Assembly: GCA_963709295.1 (NCBI GenBank)
Contig: CAVPVW010000005.1
Location: 62,001 to 126,000, forward strand
DNA length: 64,000 bases
Direction of reading: 5' to 3'
From: JBGPQJ01 sp963709295
Lineage (GTDB): Bacteria; Chloroflexota; Anaerolineae; Anaerolineales; Villigracilaceae
Below the pieces are notes generated by a model. It did not search any database and was not told the origin of the DNA. It saw nothing but the letters and a program-made list of their open reading frames with translations. Position 1 is the stretch's first letter. Each line of letters starts with the position of its first letter. The position numbers and the translations under genes are program-made. Below, piece by piece: positions 61,254-64,000 of this stretch.

Positions 61254-63638
61254 TTATTCATAAGCCAATACTTCTGTCACAGTCAGGCGAACGGCATGCA
61301 GCGCCGGGATCAAGCTGGCAATTATTGAGATGATGATGACCAGTGCTCCCCAAGCCAGGATTCCGCCTATGGAGGTGACGGCAGCCATGGGGTAGTTCAT
61401 AAAGGATTCGCCAATGTTGCGGGCCAGCAAGGAACTCAAGGGCAGCGACAAGGGGATGGCCAGGATCCAGCTCATCATCCCAATCAAAAGACCTTCGATG
61501 ATGACGATGCGGGAAATTGCCGTACTGGAAGCGCCAAAGGCGCGCATGACGCCGATTTCTCGAACACGATCAATGACATTCAAGCTCATCGTGCCCATCA
61601 GCCCCAGGCTTCCAACCGTGGCTAGGATAAGGGTCATGACCATCAACAATGCGACGAGGATGCCAAAGGCAGCATCGATCTCCTCGCGTTCATCATTTAC
61701 CAGAAACGTGTTGACCACTTCGATGTCCGCGCGATCAAATTGCTGCTCAATGGCGCTGGTGATTGCGCGCTGTTCCTCGAGTGAGTCGGAGTCCAGGGTA
61801 AGGACGATGCTGTTAGCCCGGTTGGGTTCACGTACATGGCGTGCAAAGGCGTAATAATCCAACAGGGTCATATATCCTATCGTTTCATTGCCAATCATGT
61901 TTATCAGACCTACAATCGTGTAGGTCTTCTCGCGGCCTTCGATTTTAATTTTTATCGGACCGCCAACCCGCAACGTCGGTTCGGACGCCAGAAAGGCAGG
62001 ACTGACCAGAATCGCATTTGTGTCACCCGGCTGGAGACCGCGGCCTTCGATGATCGGCGGATCAAGAAACCGTGTGCCGGCAGGCGGCGCGAGCAGGTAC
62101 AAATTTTTGCTCTCCGAATTATCCGGGCGGACATAACGCGCCAGCGAAAAGTTCCATACTTCAGCCTGTTCCACGCCGGGGACAGTTTTCGCCTCGTTCA
62201 ACAATCGCTCTGCCGGTATATATTCATCGATAATCAGCCAGGTGTCATAGTTCCAGAAACTGAACATCTCGTTTAGAGCCACATTTAGCGAGCTTCGCAG
62301 GTTGACGATAGCCATAAAAACTGAACCTGCAAAGGTCAGGGTAATGAGAGAGAGGATCAGCCGACCTCGCTTACGGAAAGGATTGCGCAGAGCCAGCAAT
62401 AGGTCACGGGTGAGCATGGGAAAGCGCCGAAGGAGAGCGTCCATGAGACCGGCGCCTCCCCAGACCTGGCTGATGCCATACTCGCTGAGTACTTTCGCCG
62501 GGGAGAGTTTGGTTCCGTTTAGGATGGCAGGCGCGGCTGCGATGAGAGGAACCATCAACCCGACTCCGAGTTGGAACAGCAGAGATTCAAGGGTGAAGCC
62601 TACTTCAGGAGGGTCGAAGTTAATCAATCCGGCAACAAAGGCAGCCAGGGCATTCGCTCCGATCATGCTAAGGGGAATGGCGATGAGGCAGGCAATCAAG
62701 CCTAGTGATAGTACCATCCCGAAATACAATCCAGTGATCTGCCAGGAACGGGCACCGATGGCTTTCATGATGGCAATCTGACGTTCCTGTTGGGTTATTA
62801 ACGCTGAAATGACATTAACCACAAGCAAGGCGCTCAGGACCATTGAAAGCACGGCCACCAGCCCGAGGAGAAGCGAAACCGTGGTGATGATGTAGTTAAG
62901 TGGATGCTCGCCACGATTGGGCAGTGTTTTTTGGTAGACGGGTAATCCTTGACCTTCAATGTGATTTGCTGCTTTATCAGCAACTGCCAGGGAGAGGGAC
63001 GAATCGCTGGCGCTGACGTAGAGCTCGTTATAGCCTTCAGGTTCGCCCATCCAGCGGATGGTATCCATGCTGACATAGCCGTAGACCCAGCCTTCAAGAA
63101 ATGGCGGGATCCTGTAAAGGTCGTGGACACGGCCTGTGACGGTCAGGTGAAATTTCCGTCCATCTGGAGTTTTGACCAGGATCTGCTGGCCGGGTGTTAT
63201 TCCAAGGTAGGTCAAAGATGCGCGTTCCAATAAAACCTCGCCTTTTTGAGGTGGCCAGTTGCCGTCCTGTTCCCAAATGCGAAACAGACGCTGATCGTTA
63301 TAATCTTGCAAGGCGTAGAGACTCAGATCTCGCCAGACTTCGCCTTTTCCATCCAGCGAAATGCGCAACATAAGGAAACGGCGGCCTTCGGCGTCGGCTA
63401 CACCGCGCATATGACGAATGCTCTCAACAAAATCATCGTCCAAATTTGGTTCAGTCTGGAGAATTACATCAGCTGGACGCAGATCAGCATACTGTTGATT
63501 AAGCGATTCAGTGAGAGCCTGTTGCGAAATACCTGTGACGCCAATTGCAAAGACACCTGCAGCGATTGAGAGGACGATCAGGATGGTCCGTGAGCGGTTA
63601 TTCCACAGGTCGCGGTAGACTTTAACCCAGCGGGTCAT
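61254..63638 (-). CDS. FtsX/MacB-type ABC transporter permease
   Basis: 794 residues, two FtsX modules. Helix 1 (TILIVLSIAAGVFAIGVTGI) is followed by a MacB-like periplasmic domain (about 40-240), three helices (about 255-375), and then a second module with a helix near 415, another periplasmic domain (about 450-640) and three final helices (LLMVMTLILATVGSLGLMGT, IVIIEGLLIGMMSWILAIPL, GALVIIISIIASLIPALHAV). It ends AVRLTVTEVLAYE. It overlaps the ATPase gene by 4 nt. Confidence 0.92.
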   Translation of the reverse strand: MTRWVKVYRDLWNNRSRTILIVLSIAAGVFAIGVTGISQQALTESLNQQYADLRPADVILQTEPNLDDDFVESIRHMRGVADAEGRRFLMLRISLDGKGEVWRDLSLYALQDYNDQRLFRIWEQDGNWPPQKGEVLLERASLTYLGITPGQQILVKTPDGRKFHLTVTGRVHDLYRIPPFLEGWVYGYVSMDTIRWMGEPEGYNELYVSASDSSLSLAVADKAANHIEGQGLPVYQKTLPNRGEHPLNYIITTVSLLLGLVAVLSMVLSALLVVNVISALITQQERQIAIMKAIGARSWQITGLYFGMVLSLGLIACLIAIPLSMIGANALAAFVAGLINFDPPEVGFTLESLLFQLGVGLMVPLIAAAPAILNGTKLSPAKVLSEYGISQVWGGAGLMDALLRRFPMLTRDLLLALRNPFRKRGRLILSLITLTFAGSVFMAIVNLRSSLNVALNEMFSFWNYDTWLIIDEYIPAERLLNEAKTVPGVEQAEVWNFSLARYVRPDNSESKNLYLLAPPAGTRFLDPPIIEGRGLQPGDTNAILVSPAFLASEPTLRVGGPIKIKIEGREKTYTIVGLINMIGNETIGYMTLLDYYAFARHVREPNRANSIVLTLDSDSLEEQRAITSAIEQQFDRADIEVVNTFLVNDEREEIDAAFGILVALLMVMTLILATVGSLGLMGTMSLNVIDRVREIGVMRAFGASSTAISRIVIIEGLLIGMMSWILAIPLSLPLSSLLARNIGESFMNYPMAAVTSIGGILAWGALVIIISIIASLIPALHAVRLTVTEVLAYE

Positions 63639-64000
63639 TTATGCCCTCCGGTGGTATTGACATCATCCACGATAACTCCATCTGCGATGTGGAGTTGCCT
63701 CCCGGCCCGTCGGGCTAGATCGGGATCGTGGGTGACCATCAGGATGGTTTTTCCCAGGTTTGTGAGGCGCTCAAAGAGGGCAAAGACGGCAGCTGAAGTC
63801 TTGGAGTCGAGGTTGCCGGTTGGCTCGTCCGCGGCCAGGATGGGAGGATCGGTGGCCAAGGCGCGGGCGATGGCGACGCGCTGTTGCTGTCCCCCCGACA
63901 ATTTGGAGGGGAGTTTGTTGGCCTGGTCCTCGATTTCCATTAATGCCAGCAATTCTCTGGCGCGAGCGCGGCGTTCGATGAAGGATGGCGTGCCACAGAA
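63635..64000 (-). CDS. ABC transporter ATPase (MacB/LolD type), N-terminus beyond the right edge
   Basis: 122 codons are in the window and the frame is open to base 64000. Signature KLSGGQQQRVAIARALATDP, Walker B PILAADEPTGNLDSKTSAAV and H-loop TILMVTHDPDLARRAGR are present; Walker A is outside. DEPTGNLD is typical of LolD/MacB-type exporters that partner FtsX permeases. Confidence 0.93.
   Translation of the reverse strand, partial: FCGTPSFIERRARARELLALMEIEDQANKLPSKLSGGQQQRVAIARALATDPPILAADEPTGNLDSKTSAAVFALFERLTNLGKTILMVTHDPDLARRAGRQLHIADGVIVDDVNTTGGHK

Overview
The window reads as one stretch of chromosome from a Gram-negative-type bacterium of moderate G+C, most likely phylum Chloroflexota, class Anaerolineae. 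This is inferred from gene content: DnaD-like plus tandem DnaC-like proteins beside dnaB, a GreA C-terminal-domain protein, an ECF sigma/anti-sigma/bactofilin operon, many lipoproteins with TEAP-rich linkers, and frequent TTG/GTG starts. No rRNA or ribosomal-protein cluster is present to fix the taxonomy. There are two tRNA genes, tRNA-Pro(GGG) and tRNA-Sec (selC), so the organism probably uses selenocysteine.

Layout. 1-6.5 kb: an M29 aminopeptidase (cut by the left edge) diverges from an exopolysaccharide module (bi-domain dehydrogenase, heparinase II/III, GT4 glycosyltransferase). 6.6-21.1 kb: a phosphate region with two Pst transporters (pstB1 < > pstS1-C1-A1-B2, and pstS2-C2-A2-B3), a PhoB/PhoR-type two-component pair, a PHP phosphoesterase, SurE, then CHAD, SixA and PhoU. 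21.1-24.6 kb: nadC-nadA-nadB on the minus strand behind a 19-bp palindrome that overlaps the -10 box. 24.8-26.5 kb: an FTR1 iron permease and a DtxR-type regulator share a palindromic intergenic region. 26.5-31.6 kb: a possible RiPP-like small gene, a lipoprotein, and a minus-strand replication operon (BFN nuclease, dnaB, DnaD-like, tandem DnaC-like). 31.7-37.7 kb: tRNA-Pro, small lipoprotein and membrane genes, an AT-rich glycosyltransferase pair, and selC. 37.7-47.2 kb: S2P protease, orphan solute-binding protein, FmdB protein, aldo/keto reductase, acyltransferase plus MFS, YibE/F, and the ECF operon. 47.2-50.6 kb: a C45-type Ntn hydrolase and an MFS gene converge on a terminator that an IS3-family remnant has split. 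50.6-57.8 kb: nadD, a zinc-ribbon protein, a fused cobalt/magnesium chelatase gene with a probable frameshift site, a four-S1-domain RNA-binding protein, an M19 dipeptidase and a PAP2 phosphatase. 57.9-64 kb: a minus-strand operon with a MacAB-like exporter and three methyltransferases, cut by the right edge.

Many genes (heparinase, pstB1, pstA1, pstS2, nadA, DnaD-like, a small membrane protein, the minus-strand MFS, an ICMT-like gene and the HlyD-like gene) are broken by single-base indels although both halves are well conserved. This density in housekeeping genes suggests uncorrected sequence indels rather than true decay. The exception is the chelatase gene, where the break lies in a run of nine A followed by a small hairpin. 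That fits programmed -1 frameshifting, which has been reported for chlD-type genes.

Promoters resemble sigma-70 types (TTGTCA-N17-TATAAT before tRNA-Pro and the S1 gene). Several genes have the -10 hexamer only 6-9 nt before the start codon, which suggests leaderless mRNAs. The most interesting items are the chelatase recoding site, the selC gene whose promoter abuts its 5' end, the non-canonical PstB pair, the helicase-loader operon, the nad operator and the lasso-leader-like peptide.
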